DNA of 64,000 bases from Pseudomonas silvicola (GCF_026651855.1 NZ_CP093280.1:4876001-4940000); one strand, 5' to 3'; counted from the first letter of the stretch, positions 26,355-35,315 are shown. A program made the numbers and translations. The notes: generated by a model from the letters alone, not told the origin.

Positions 26355-28820
26355 ATGCACGCCCCCAGTGCTTCCCCGGCGCAGCGGCCCAGCGGCCGCC
26401 TGGCCGATTTCGACAGCCGTTCCGGCTCGTTGCTGGAACGCGCGCTGTTCAACCACCGGCGCATCGTCTTGCTCCTGTGCCTGCTGGCCACGGCGGTACT
26501 GGGCTGGCAGGCCACGCGCCTGACCCTCAACGCCAGCTTCGAGAAGATGATCCCAGGCGACCAGCCCTTCATCGCCAACTACCTGGCCCACCGCCAGGAG
26601 CTGTCGGGGCTGGGCAATGCCGTGCGCATCGCCGTGGTCAACACCCGAGGCAGTGTCTACGACAAGGACTACCTGGCCACCCTGCAGCAACTCAATGACC
26701 AGGTATACCTGCTGCCCGGTGTCGACCGTGCCTACATGAAATCGCTGTGGACCCCGGCCACCCGCTGGGTGGGCGTGACGGAGGAGGGCCTGGAAGGCGG
26801 CCCGGTGATCCCCGAGGGTTACGATGGCAGCGCCCCCAGTCTGGAGGCCCTGAAACGCAACGTCGAACGCTCCAACGAAATTGGCCAGTTGGTGGCATTC
26901 GATCAGCAGTCGAGCATTATCTACGTGCCGCTGCTGGCTACCACCGCCGACGGCAAGGCGCTGGACTACAGTGCCCTGGCCACGCGGCTGGAGGCGTTGC
27001 GCACGCAGTACCAGGGCCACGGCATCGAAATCCGCATCACTGGCTTCGCCAAAGTGGTGGGCGACCTCATCGATGGCCTGCGCCAGATCCTGCTGTTCTT
27101 CGCCGCCGCCATCGCCATCACTGCCGTGGTGCTGTACGGCTACACCCGTTGCCTGCGCAGCACCGCGCTGGTGATGAGCTGCTCGCTGGTGGCCGTGGTG
27201 TGGCAACTGGGCTTGCTGCCATTGCTGGGCTTTGAACTGGACCCGTACTCGGTGCTGGTGCCGTTCCTGGTGTTCGCCATCGGCATGAGCCACGGCGCGC
27301 AGAAGATGAACGGCATCATGCAGGACATCGGCCGTGGCATGCACCGCCTGGTGGCCGCGCGCTTTACCTTCCGCCGGTTGTTCATGGCCGGGCTCACGGC
27401 GCTGCTGTGCGACGCGGTGGGGTTCGCGGTGCTGATGATCATCAAGATCCAGGTCATCCAGGACCTGGCGCTGATCGCCAGCCTGGGCGTGGCGGTGTTG
27501 ATCTTCACCAACCTGATCCTGTTGCCGGTGCTGCTGTCTTACGTGGGCGTCAGCGCCACGGCGGCCAAGCGCAGCCTGCGCGGCGAGCAGGCGGATGCCG
27601 CGGGCGCCGTGCACCACCCGGCCTGGCGCTTTCTCGACCTGTTCACCCAGCGTCGCTGGGCCAGCGTTTGCGTGCTGGCGGCGGCGCTGCTGGCGGCCGG
27701 CGGCTATCTGGTCAGCCTGCACCTGAAGGTCGGCGACCTGGATGCCGGTGCCCCGGAGCTGCGCGCCGATTCGCGCTACAACCAGGACAACGCTTACCTG
27801 ACGGCCCACTACGGCGCCAGCAGCGACGTGTTCGCGGTGATGGTCAAGACCCCCGCCGGTGGTTGCTCCACCTATGACACCTTGCAGCGGGTGGACAACC
27901 TGGACTGGCAACTGCGCGGCTTGCCCGGTGTGGATTCGACCAACTCCCTGGCGCTGCTCAACCGCCGGGTGCTGGTAGGGCTGTCAGAAGGCAACCCGCG
28001 CTGGTACGAGTTGCTGAACAACCAGGCCACCCTGAACATGGTCACCGCGGGCGCCCCCCGTGGCCTGTACAACGAAGACTGCAGCCTGCTGACCCTGTAC
28101 GCCTACCTTACCGACCACAAGGCCGACACCCTCGCCCGGGTGGTGGACAGCGTCCAGGCCTTCGCCCGGGGCAACGACAGCGACCAGGCGCAATTCCTGC
28201 TGGCGGCCGGCAGCGCGGGTATCGAGGCGGCCACCAATATCGTGGTCAAGCAGGCCAGCCATGAAATGCTCTGGTACGTGTATGGTGCCGTCGTGCTGCT
28301 GTGCCTGGTGACGTTCCGTTCCTGGCGCGCGGTACTGTGCGCGGTGCTGCCACTGATGCTCACGTCGGTTCTGTGTGAAGCGCTGATGGTGGCCCTGGGC
28401 ATCGGGGTCAAGGTCGCCACCTTGCCGGTGATTGCCTTGGGTGTTGGCATTGGCGTCGACTACGCGCTGTACGTGATGAGCATCGTGCTGGCGCAGATGC
28501 GCGCCGGGGCCAGCCTGTCCCAGGCCTACTACCAGGCGTTGCAGTTCACCGGCAAGGTGGTGATGCTCACTGGCGTGACCCTGGCCATCGGGGTCGGCAC
28601 CTGGATGTTCTCGCCCATCAAATTCCAGGCCGACATGGGGGTGCTGCTGGCATTCATGTTCGTGTGGAACATGGTCGGTGCGCTGATCCTGCTGCCGGCG
28701 TTGGCCTATTTCCTGCTGCCCCGGACGCAGCGCGAGGAACCGCTGGGCGCCGCCCAGGGCACCGCCTCCCGCGCCGAAGCCGTGCGGCCGCTGACCTTGG
28801 AGGTGGCCCATGAAGGCTGA
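26355..28820 (+). CDS. RND superfamily (MMPL/HpnN-like) transporter
   Basis: An 821-residue inner-membrane transporter with two repeats, each with one helix, a large periplasmic loop and a five-helix bundle, the layout of MMPL/HpnN and Patched-type RND proteins. Visible features: first helix RIVLLLCLLATAVLGWQ, the helix-4 region FLVFAIGMSHGAQKMNG, and in the second half GVGIGVDYALYVMSIVLAQM with the charged residue used for proton coupling. GGAG precedes ATG 26355. It follows the YCF48 gene by four nt and overlaps the next MFS gene by 11 nt. It probably moves a hydrophobic substrate, or a lipid needed for its uptake, between inner membrane and periplasm. Confidence 0.92.
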   Translation: MHAPSASPAQRPSGRLADFDSRSGSLLERALFNHRRIVLLLCLLATAVLGWQATRLTLNASFEKMIPGDQPFIANYLAHRQELSGLGNAVRIAVVNTRGSVYDKDYLATLQQLNDQVYLLPGVDRAYMKSLWTPATRWVGVTEEGLEGGPVIPEGYDGSAPSLEALKRNVERSNEIGQLVAFDQQSSIIYVPLLATTADGKALDYSALATRLEALRTQYQGHGIEIRITGFAKVVGDLIDGLRQILLFFAAAIAITAVVLYGYTRCLRSTALVMSCSLVAVVWQLGLLPLLGFELDPYSVLVPFLVFAIGMSHGAQKMNGIMQDIGRGMHRLVAARFTFRRLFMAGLTALLCDAVGFAVLMIIKIQVIQDLALIASLGVAVLIFTNLILLPVLLSYVGVSATAAKRSLRGEQADAAGAVHHPAWRFLDLFTQRRWASVCVLAAALLAAGGYLVSLHLKVGDLDAGAPELRADSRYNQDNAYLTAHYGASSDVFAVMVKTPAGGCSTYDTLQRVDNLDWQLRGLPGVDSTNSLALLNRRVLVGLSEGNPRWYELLNNQATLNMVTAGAPRGLYNEDCSLLTLYAYLTDHKADTLARVVDSVQAFARGNDSDQAQFLLAAGSAGIEAATNIVVKQASHEMLWYVYGAVVLLCLVTFRSWRAVLCAVLPLMLTSVLCEALMVALGIGVKVATLPVIALGVGIGVDYALYVMSIVLAQMRAGASLSQAYYQALQFTGKVVMLTGVTLAIGVGTWMFSPIKFQADMGVLLAFMFVWNMVGALILLPALAYFLLPRTQREEPLGAAQGTASRAEAVRPLTLEVAHEG

Positions 28821-30000
28821 CCGCCAGGCAGGCCTGCCGCAGTCGCTGCTGTTGTTGCTGGGCAGTTGCCTGCCGGTGCTGGGGGCCGTGTTGCTCGCAC
28901 CCGTGCTACCAAGGATGCAGGCGCATTTCGCCGACACCCCCGGCGTGGCCGTGCTGGTACCGGTGGCGCTGACCCTGCCGGCACTGATGGTGGCGTTGCT
29001 GGCGCCGTTCGCGGGGGGCATCGCCGACCGGGTAGGGCGCCGGCCGCTGCTGCTCTGGGCCATGTTGCTGTACACCCTGTGCGGCACGCTGCCCTTGTGG
29101 TTGCAGTCACTGCCGGCGATCGTCGCCAGCCGGGCCGGCATCGGCCTGGCCGAGGCGGCGATCATGACCGGTTGCACCACCTTGATGGGCGACTACTACA
29201 GCGGCGCTCGACGCGAAAGGCTGTTCGCGTTGCAGATGGTTGTTACCTCGCTGTCGGCGGCGGTGTTCATGGGGCTGGGTGGGCAGTTGGGGCAGGATAA
29301 CTGGCGTGCACCGTTCGCCCTGTACGCAGCAGGGCTGGTGTTCCTGCCGTTGATGGCGCGCCTGCTGTGGGAGCCCGTCGCCCCGGTACAGGTGGCCCAT
29401 GGGCAGCAGGCGCTGCCGTGGCGTGCCCTGGCGCCGTTGTACCTGTTGGCGCTGCTGGCAGGCGCGAGCCTGTTCATCGTGCCGGTGCAGGCCGGGTTCG
29501 TCCTTGGCCTGCTGGGTATCGATGCCCCGCAACAGATCGGTTTGACCATGGGCGCTAACCAGTTGGCCGTGGTAGCCGGTGCCCTGAGTTTTCGACTGAT
29601 CGGTCGACTCTCGCCCGCGCGGCTGCTGTTGCTCGCGTTCGTGCTCGCCGGTTGCGGCGGCGTGTTGATGGGCAGTGCCAGCAGTCAGCTGCACGTGGTG
29701 GTGGCCGTGGCCATCAATGGCCTGGGCATCGGCCTGATGCTGCCCACCCTGATCACCTGGATCATGGCGCAGGTGGGGTTCAGCCAGCGCGGCCGGGCCA
29801 CCGGGCTATTCACGGCGGCCATTTTCGCGGGCGAGTTCGTCAGCCCCCTGCTGGTGCTGGCCATCAGCGCGGGGCAGGTGACGGCGGTGCCCCATGCGGT
29901 GCTCGCAATCGGTCTGCTGCAAGGGGTGGCGGCGTTGCTGTGCATGGCGCTGCCCCGCCTGGAAGGGCTGCCCGAGGCGGATCAAGGGCTTCACCCATGA
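28810..30000 (+). CDS. MFS transporter of the aromatic cluster
   Basis: A 396-residue carrier with 12 predicted helices. The MFS loop 2-3 motif is visible as GGIADRVGRRPLLLWAMLLY and the helix-5 region as VVTSLSAAVFMGLGGQL. The start overlaps the RND stop by 11 nt, so it is translationally coupled. It is closest in appearance to drug:H+ antiporter-1 or sugar-efflux-type MFS proteins rather than AAHS aromatic-acid importers, so it may export intermediates or import substrate. The two cannot be separated from sequence alone. It ends 34 nt before the second FAH-family gene. Confidence 0.9.
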   Translation: MKADRQAGLPQSLLLLLGSCLPVLGAVLLAPVLPRMQAHFADTPGVAVLVPVALTLPALMVALLAPFAGGIADRVGRRPLLLWAMLLYTLCGTLPLWLQSLPAIVASRAGIGLAEAAIMTGCTTLMGDYYSGARRERLFALQMVVTSLSAAVFMGLGGQLGQDNWRAPFALYAAGLVFLPLMARLLWEPVAPVQVAHGQQALPWRALAPLYLLALLAGASLFIVPVQAGFVLGLLGIDAPQQIGLTMGANQLAVVAGALSFRLIGRLSPARLLLLAFVLAGCGGVLMGSASSQLHVVVAVAINGLGIGLMLPTLITWIMAQVGFSQRGRATGLFTAAIFAGEFVSPLLVLAISAGQVTAVPHAVLAIGLLQGVAALLCMALPRLEGLPEADQGLHP

Positions 30001-30034
30001 TCGGGTCTCCTCGAGAATCTCCAAGGACTTGTGT

Positions 30035-31018
30035 ATGAAACTAGCCACACTGAAAAACAACGCCCGTGATGGTCAGCTGGTGGTGGTCAGCCGTGACCTG
30101 AGCCAGTACTCGGTCGCCACGGGTATCGCGCCCACGCTGCAACATGCCATCGAGCACTGGGCCGAGACCGCGCCCTTGTTGCAGGCCCTCTATGAGCACC
30201 TGCAAGCGGGCACCGCTGACGCTGCCCGGCCCTTCGACCCCGCTCAGGCCATGGCGCCGTTGCCCCGGGCGTACCAGTGGTGCGACGCCTCGGCGTTCCT
30301 CAACCACGGCACCCTGATGCAGAAGGCCTTCAACCTCGATCCCATCGAAGGTGCCGAGCGTATCCCCTTGATGTACCAGGGCGCAGGGGATGATTTTCAC
30401 GGGGCCCAGGACGACCTCAGGCTACCCAGCGAAGCGCAGGGCATCGACTTCGAGGGCGAGTTCGTGGTGCTGGTGGATGACGTACCTCTGGGTTGCAGCG
30501 CCGAGCAGGCGGCCGGGCACGTCCGCCTGATCCTGCAGGTCAATGATGTCAGCCTGCGTGCCCTGGCCCCTCGGGAAATGCTCACCGGCTTCGGCTTCCT
30601 GCAGGCCAAACCCTCGTCCAGCTTTGCCCCGGTGGCGGTCACGCCGGACGAACTGGGGGCCGCCTGGGCCCAGGGTCGCGTGCAGTTGCCGTTGCAGGTG
30701 GCGCGCTCCGGAGAATGGTTCGGCCACCCTCACGGTGGCGAAATGAATTTCAGCTTCGGCCAGTTGATCGCCCATGCGGCGCTGACCCGTCGCCTGGGGG
30801 CCGGGACGCTGGTAGGCTCAGGCACCGTGTCCAATAGCGACCGATCGGTCGGTTCGGCCTGCATCGCTGAACGCCGGGCCATCGAGATGATCGAGCACGG
30901 CAGTGCGCGCACCGGCTTCCTGCGCTTTGGCGAGCGGGTGCGCATGGAGGTCATTGGCCTGGATGGCCAGTCGATATTTGGCGCCATTGACCAGCGCGTG
31001 GTGGCGGCCCATGACTGA
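30035..31018 (+). CDS. FAH family protein, second copy of the cluster
   Basis: A 327-residue member of the fumarylacetoacetase branch. Segments are MKLATLKNNARDGQLVVVSR at the N-terminus, FLNHGTLMQKAF, the acidic metal site IDFEGEFVVLVDDVPLG, and GTLVGSGTVSNSDRSVG near the end. Its sequence class differs from the FAH-family protein at 20006 (no GANYxxH motif), so the two are not recent duplicates and probably act on different oxo-acids. AAGGA lies seven nt before ATG 30035. Its 3' end overlaps the next gene by 8 nt (ATGACTGA). Likely role: C-C hydrolysis or hydration late in the pathway. Confidence 0.88.
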   Translation: MKLATLKNNARDGQLVVVSRDLSQYSVATGIAPTLQHAIEHWAETAPLLQALYEHLQAGTADAARPFDPAQAMAPLPRAYQWCDASAFLNHGTLMQKAFNLDPIEGAERIPLMYQGAGDDFHGAQDDLRLPSEAQGIDFEGEFVVLVDDVPLGCSAEQAAGHVRLILQVNDVSLRALAPREMLTGFGFLQAKPSSSFAPVAVTPDELGAAWAQGRVQLPLQVARSGEWFGHPHGGEMNFSFGQLIAHAALTRRLGAGTLVGSGTVSNSDRSVGSACIAERRAIEMIEHGSARTGFLRFGERVRMEVIGLDGQSIFGAIDQRVVAAHD

Positions 31019-32018
31019 TCGCCCAGGCGTTCGGGTGTTGATCACCGGCGCCAACGGCTTCCTCGGCCAGGGCCTGGTCAAGCGCCTGTTGGCGCAGGGC
31101 CAACTGCGTGGCCAGCCGATCGCGACGCTGCGGTTGCTGGACATGAACCTGGACGCCGCGCCCTCCGATGCGCGCGTACGCCTGCATATCGGCAGCTTAA
31201 CCGACCCGGCCTTGCTGCGCCGCGTATTGGCCGACGGCATCGATGTGGTGTTCCACCTGGTGGGCATTCCAGGCGGGGAAGCCGAGCGGCAGTACGAGCT
31301 GGGCTACGAGGTCAACCTTCAAGCCACCCTGCAATTGCTGCAGCAGTTGCGCAACCGTGCCCGGCCACCGGTACTGGTGTTTGCCAGCAGCGTGGCCGTG
31401 TATGGCGCCGATTTGCCCGCGCGCCTGGATGAAAGTGCAGTACCGGCGCCGCAGTCGTCCTACGGCGCCCACAAGCGCATGGTGGAAATCGCCTTGAGTG
31501 ACCTGGCCAGGCGCGGTGAAGTGGACGGCCGTGCCCTGCGTTTGCCCGCCATCGTTGCCCGTTCTGGCCCCGGCTGCGGGCTGTGCTCGGCGTTCATGAG
31601 TGAGCTGCTGCGCAGGGTCGCCGCCGGCCAGCCGTATCAATGTCCCGTATCACCGGCCGCCACGGCCTGGTGGATGTCGGCCCGCTGCTGCGTCGACAAC
31701 CTGGTGTGCGCCGCAGAGCTGACGTTGCCGACCGACGCCCCGCGGGTCTGGCAGCTACCCGTGCTGCACCTGTCCATCGCCCAGGTCATGAATGCCCTGG
31801 CCGAACGCTTCGGTGACGGCTGCCGGGCCTTGGTCAGCTACCACCCTGACACCCAGCTGGAAGCCCGGTTAGGCCGCCAGCCACCCTTGAAAACCCCCCA
31901 AGCCCGCGCCCTGGGCCTGCGCCACGACGGGAGCGCCAGCGCCCTGGTGCGCCGGGCGCTGGAGTTGCCGGCCGTGACTCGTCGCCCCGCACAAGGAAAC
32001 CCCTGCCATGAAGCCTGA
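31011..32018 (+). CDS. NAD-dependent epimerase/dehydratase family protein (D-erythronate dehydrogenase-like)
   Basis: A 335-residue extended SDR. The Rossmann motif is ITGANGFLGQG, the catalytic Ser-Ser is in VLVFASSVAVYG, and Tyr/Lys are in SSYGAHKRMVE. The length and the VAVYGADLPARLDESAVPAP region resemble DenD-type D-erythronate dehydrogenases, which oxidise a 2-hydroxy acid. In this aromatic context the substrate could instead be a hydroxylated side chain or an alicyclic intermediate. The ATG overlaps the FAH stop by 8 nt and the 3' end overlaps the cyclase gene by 11 nt, so these genes form a tightly coupled block. Confidence 0.83.
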   Translation: MTDRPGVRVLITGANGFLGQGLVKRLLAQGQLRGQPIATLRLLDMNLDAAPSDARVRLHIGSLTDPALLRRVLADGIDVVFHLVGIPGGEAERQYELGYEVNLQATLQLLQQLRNRARPPVLVFASSVAVYGADLPARLDESAVPAPQSSYGAHKRMVEIALSDLARRGEVDGRALRLPAIVARSGPGCGLCSAFMSELLRRVAAGQPYQCPVSPAATAWWMSARCCVDNLVCAAELTLPTDAPRVWQLPVLHLSIAQVMNALAERFGDGCRALVSYHPDTQLEARLGRQPPLKTPQARALGLRHDGSASALVRRALELPAVTRRPAQGNPCHEA

Positions 32019-32790
32019 ACGCCGCCTCATCGACCTCTCCGTGACCCTGGAGAACAACCCCTGGACCGACCCGCCCCCGTTGCTGCCACGCATCGACTAC
32101 ATGGACCACCAGCAGGGTTGGCCGGAAATGGCCGCGATGTTCCCGGGCCTGACCCTGGAGCAGTTGCCGGGCCAGGAATCCTGGGCCGCGGAGCGCCTGA
32201 CCCTCACCACCCACAGCGGTACCCACATGGACGCGCCCTGGCATTACGCGTCCACCACCGACGGTGGCAAACCGGCCTGGGGCATCGATGAACTGCCGCT
32301 GCAATGGTGCCTGCAACCCGGGGTGAAGCTCGACTTTCGGCACCTGCCGGACGGCCATGTGGTCAGCGCCGCCGAGGTCGAGGTTGAACTGCGGCGCATC
32401 GGCCACGTGCTGGCGCCCTTGGACATCGTGCTGGTCAACACCCGGGCGGGCGCGCTGTTCGGCCAGCCTGGCTACCTGGACGCGGGGGTGGGCATGGGCC
32501 GCGAGGCCACCCTGTACCTGCTTGACCGGGGGGTGCGCGTGGTGGGTACCGACGCCTGGAGCTGGGACGCACCGTTCAAGTACACCCGCGAACGGTTCGC
32601 CGCCACTGGGGATGCCGCGCTCATCTGGGAAGGGCACAAGGCGGGGCGCGACATTGGCTACGGGCAGATGGAAAAGCTCGCCAACCTGGAGCAACTGCCA
32701 GCCAATGGCTTCGTGGTGTCCTGCTTCCCCTACAAGATCAAACACGCTTCGGCCGGCTTCGTCCGCGCCGTGGCCATTCTCAACGACTGA
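32008..32790 (+). CDS. Cyclase family protein (kynurenine formamidase/isatin hydrolase-like)
   Basis: A 260-residue metal-dependent hydrolase of the cyclase (PF04199) family. The metal-binding signature HSGTHMDAPWHY (HxGTHxDxPxH) lies near residue 70, and GTDAWSWDAPF near residue 178 corresponds to the second ligand region. Family members hydrolyse cyclic or N-formyl amides (isatin, formylkynurenine), while some act on lactones or cyclohexenones. It overlaps the preceding dehydrogenase by 11 nt and is followed after nine nt by the GST. It likely opens a ring or hydrolyses an amide or lactone intermediate. The specific substrate is unknown. Confidence 0.88.
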   Translation: MKPERRLIDLSVTLENNPWTDPPPLLPRIDYMDHQQGWPEMAAMFPGLTLEQLPGQESWAAERLTLTTHSGTHMDAPWHYASTTDGGKPAWGIDELPLQWCLQPGVKLDFRHLPDGHVVSAAEVEVELRRIGHVLAPLDIVLVNTRAGALFGQPGYLDAGVGMGREATLYLLDRGVRVVGTDAWSWDAPFKYTRERFAATGDAALIWEGHKAGRDIGYGQMEKLANLEQLPANGFVVSCFPYKIKHASAGFVRAVAILND

Positions 32791-32799
32791 GCATCTGCC

Positions 32800-33531
32800 A
32801 TGACTGACATCGTATTATTCAACGCAGGTGTTTCCACCTGCAGCCAGCGGGTGCGTTTCGTTCTGGCCGAGAAGGGCATCGCCTACACCGACCAGCGCTT
32901 GCGCCTGGACCAGGGCCAGCACCTGACGCCCGACTACCTGGCCATCAACCCCAACGGCTTGCTGCCGGCCTTGGTCCATGACGGCCAGGTCATCGTCGAC
33001 TCCAGCGTGATCAACGAGTACCTGGAAGAAGTGTTCCCCACCCCGCGGCTGGTGCCCGTGCAACCGGTGGCCCGGGCGCACATGCGTGCGTGGGTGGTGT
33101 ACCTGGACGAAGTCATGACCCCAGCCATCCGCTACCCGTCATTCCAGCAGTTTTTTGGCGGCGGCCTGCGCAACATGACCCCCGAGCAGCGGCAGGCCTT
33201 CGCCAGCCGCTTGCCATTGCGCAAGGACTTCGCCCTGGAGATCGGCCCCCAAGGCTTCCCCGACGAGAAGCTGGCGGCGGCGATGGCGCGAATCGAACAG
33301 TCGCTGGAGCGCATGGAACGGGCGCTGGCGGACAAACCATGGATGGCCGACCGGCAGATAACCTTGGCCGACATCGCCATGATGCCCAGCGTCGTGCGTT
33401 TGGAAGACCTGGGCATGAGCCACCTGTGGGCCGGCCGGCCCAACGTCGCCCACTGGTACGCCCGCCTGCAGGACCGCCCGGCCTTCGCCGCGGCCTACGG
33501 GCCTGGCAGCCGCTTGGGGGCGGGCGCCTGA
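32800..33531 (+). CDS. Glutathione S-transferase, LigF-like
   Basis: A 243-residue GST. The N-terminal thioredoxin fold carries the active-site turn GVSTCSQRVRFVLAEKG, then the cis-Pro block PNGLLPALVHDGQ and the glutathione-binding DSSVINEYLEE. The all-alpha domain has an insertion around residues 120-160 with a GFPDEKL phrase that resembles the corresponding GFPQEML part of the beta-etherase LigF. It is the last gene of the 13-gene run. GSTs in aromatic pathways isomerise maleyl-type products or cleave ether or halide bonds; the LigF-like insertion makes ether or thioether chemistry worth considering. Confidence 0.88.
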   Translation: MTDIVLFNAGVSTCSQRVRFVLAEKGIAYTDQRLRLDQGQHLTPDYLAINPNGLLPALVHDGQVIVDSSVINEYLEEVFPTPRLVPVQPVARAHMRAWVVYLDEVMTPAIRYPSFQQFFGGGLRNMTPEQRQAFASRLPLRKDFALEIGPQGFPDEKLAAAMARIEQSLERMERALADKPWMADRQITLADIAMMPSVVRLEDLGMSHLWAGRPNVAHWYARLQDRPAFAAAYGPGSRLGAGA

Positions 33532-33539
33532 GCGGCGGT

Positions 33540-33551
33540 CAGGCACACCGC
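33540..33551 (+). repeat. Copy of the 12-mer CAGGCACACCGC at a convergent junction
   Basis: It lies in the 48-nt gap between the convergent GST and DNA glycosylase genes. The same word occurs at 42411 and, inverted, at 12581 and 42436. Confidence 0.5.
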
Positions 33552-33579
33552 ATGCACCGCCGACGCGGCCAGGCAGGAT

Positions 33580-34194
33580 TCAAGTGCACCGCCACAGGTA
33601 CCACGCCGCCACCGTCCGCCAGGGTGCCCAAGCCTTTCCCAGCTCACGCATCTGCCCAGGCGTGGGCGCCTTGGGCAGCCGCTTGAGGCGCCGATAGCCC
33701 TCGCGCACGCCGAAGTCGTCCACCGGCAGGATATCCCCGCGCTCCAGGGTGTAGATCAGGAACATCTCCACCGTCCACCGGCCTATACCGCGCAAGGCGC
33801 TCAAGCGGTTGATCAAGTCTTCATCCGTCAGCAGCACCGCGTCGGCGCGGCGTGGCACCACGCCGTCCAGGCTGGCCTGGGCAATCGCCCGGATCGTGGC
33901 CAGCTTGGCCGCGGAAAACCCGCAGGCACGCTGCAATGCCGGATCGGTGTGCAGCAGTTGCCGGGGGCTGGGGAAAGCGGTGTCGGGGTACAACGCCAGC
34001 AACCGGCCCAGTATGGCGTCACCCGCCTTGGCATGCAGTTGCTGGTAGGCAATGGCCCGGATCAGCGCTTCATAGGGTTCACGCGCCGGCTTTGGCGCAT
34101 GCCCACAGGGGCCCACCCGTGCGATGTGGTTGGCCCAGTCGTCGTCCAGGCCGGCCAGGAAAACACTGGCCTGGGCAAGGGCATCGGCGTCCAC
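33580..34194 (-). CDS. DNA-3-methyladenine glycosylase II (AlkA/HhH-GPD type)
   Basis: A 204-residue base-excision repair glycosylase that removes alkylated purines. The helix-hairpin-helix LSALRGIGRWTVEMFLIY is followed by the catalytic aspartate in ILPVDDFGV, as in AlkA and MAG-type enzymes. It lacks the extra N-terminal AlkA domain, so it is the short Mag1-like form. It follows the beta-hydroxyacid dehydrogenase gene on the same strand by only 3 nt, so the two are probably co-transcribed although functionally unrelated. Confidence 0.92.
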   Translation of the reverse strand: MDADALAQASVFLAGLDDDWANHIARVGPCGHAPKPAREPYEALIRAIAYQQLHAKAGDAILGRLLALYPDTAFPSPRQLLHTDPALQRACGFSAAKLATIRAIAQASLDGVVPRRADAVLLTDEDLINRLSALRGIGRWTVEMFLIYTLERGDILPVDDFGVREGYRRLKRLPKAPTPGQMRELGKAWAPWRTVAAWYLWRCT

Positions 34195-34197
34195 GGG

Positions 34198-35076
34198 TCA
34201 GGCTTGCCCGGCGCGGCGCGCGGCGGTGCGCGACAGGGCTGCCCAATCGAGCTGGCCATCGCCGTGGGCCACGCCTTCGATCAGCGCATCACGCAAGGTG
34301 CTCGCCAGGGGCAAGGGCACATTGGCTTTCTCGCCCGCGTCCATGGCCAGGCGCACGTCCTTGAGCCCCAGCGCCAGCTTGAAGCCCGCCGGCTCGAAGC
34401 GCTCCTGGGCGATAGCCTCACCGTAGCCCTTGTACACCGGGGCAGCGAACAGGGTGGAGGTGACCAGGTCGATCAGTACACCCTTGTCCACCTCATAACC
34501 CTCGGCCAGTGCAGCGGCTTCGCCGAGGGTGCCGATCGCGCTGGCAATCATGAAGTTCACCGACAGCTTCACCGCATTCGCCTGTTCCGGGCGGTCGCCC
34601 AGGGCCCAGGTCTTCTGCCCGAGCACGTCGAACAGCGGCTGCACCGCCGCCAGCGCCGCGGCATGCCCGGCGGCCAGAATCTGCAACTGCCCGGCTTCGG
34701 CGACATTGACCCGGCCCAGCACCGGGGCAGCGATATAGGACGTGCCGTGTTGCAGGTGCAGCGCGGCGAGCAAGTTGGCCAGGCCCACCGACACCGTGGC
34801 CATGTTGATGTGTATCGCGCCGTGCTTGAGTGCCGGTAGGGCTTGGGCATCGACCAGGGTATCCAGGGTGGCGGCGTCGTCGGCGAGCATCGAGATCAGC
34901 ACATCGGCATCCTCCACCGCTTCACGCGGGCTGGCGGCCGCCACGGCGCCCAGGGCCACCAGTTTTTCCACCGGCTGCGGCGAGCGGTTCCAGGCACGCA
35001 CCGAGTAGCCGGCATTGAGCAGGTTGGCGGCCATGGGCAGGCCCATGGTGCCCAGGCCGAGAAAGGCGATCTTCAT
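34198..35076 (-). CDS. NAD(P)-dependent beta-hydroxyacid dehydrogenase (3-hydroxyisobutyrate dehydrogenase/GlyR-like)
   Basis: A 292-residue dehydrogenase. The Rossmann motif GLGTMGLPMAANLLNAGY is at the N-terminus, the substrate-binding segment appears as APVLGRVNVAEAGQL, and the catalytic lysine is in NAVKLSVNFM. Asn in AWNRSPQP at the end of beta-2 with a following Arg suggests NADP(H). This group includes glyoxylate/succinic semialdehyde reductases, tartronate semialdehyde reductases and 3-hydroxyisobutyrate dehydrogenases. It is the promoter-proximal gene of a two-gene minus-strand unit. A 239-nt divergent interval separates it from the diguanylate cyclase. Confidence 0.9.
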   Translation of the reverse strand: MKIAFLGLGTMGLPMAANLLNAGYSVRAWNRSPQPVEKLVALGAVAAASPREAVEDADVLISMLADDAATLDTLVDAQALPALKHGAIHINMATVSVGLANLLAALHLQHGTSYIAAPVLGRVNVAEAGQLQILAAGHAAALAAVQPLFDVLGQKTWALGDRPEQANAVKLSVNFMIASAIGTLGEAAALAEGYEVDKGVLIDLVTSTLFAAPVYKGYGEAIAQERFEPAGFKLALGLKDVRLAMDAGEKANVPLPLASTLRDALIEGVAHGDGQLDWAALSRTAARRAGQA

Positions 35077-35315
35077 GACGGGTGCTTCCTTTTTTCAAGA
35101 CTGGTGGGCAGTACACAGCAGGGGATGGCGTTTGGCAACCCGGGCAAAGGGCGAGCGTCCAGCGCCACCGCACGGCCCATCGCCTGGCCTACTCTGAAAG
35201 TGCCAGCAGACGAACTATTTTGCGCGCCGTCGCGGCTACAGCATCAAGTCGCGCCACTGCCAGCCGACATCAATCGTGCTGACTGCCCCTTTACCGTTGC
35301 CTGCGAGACACCTTG

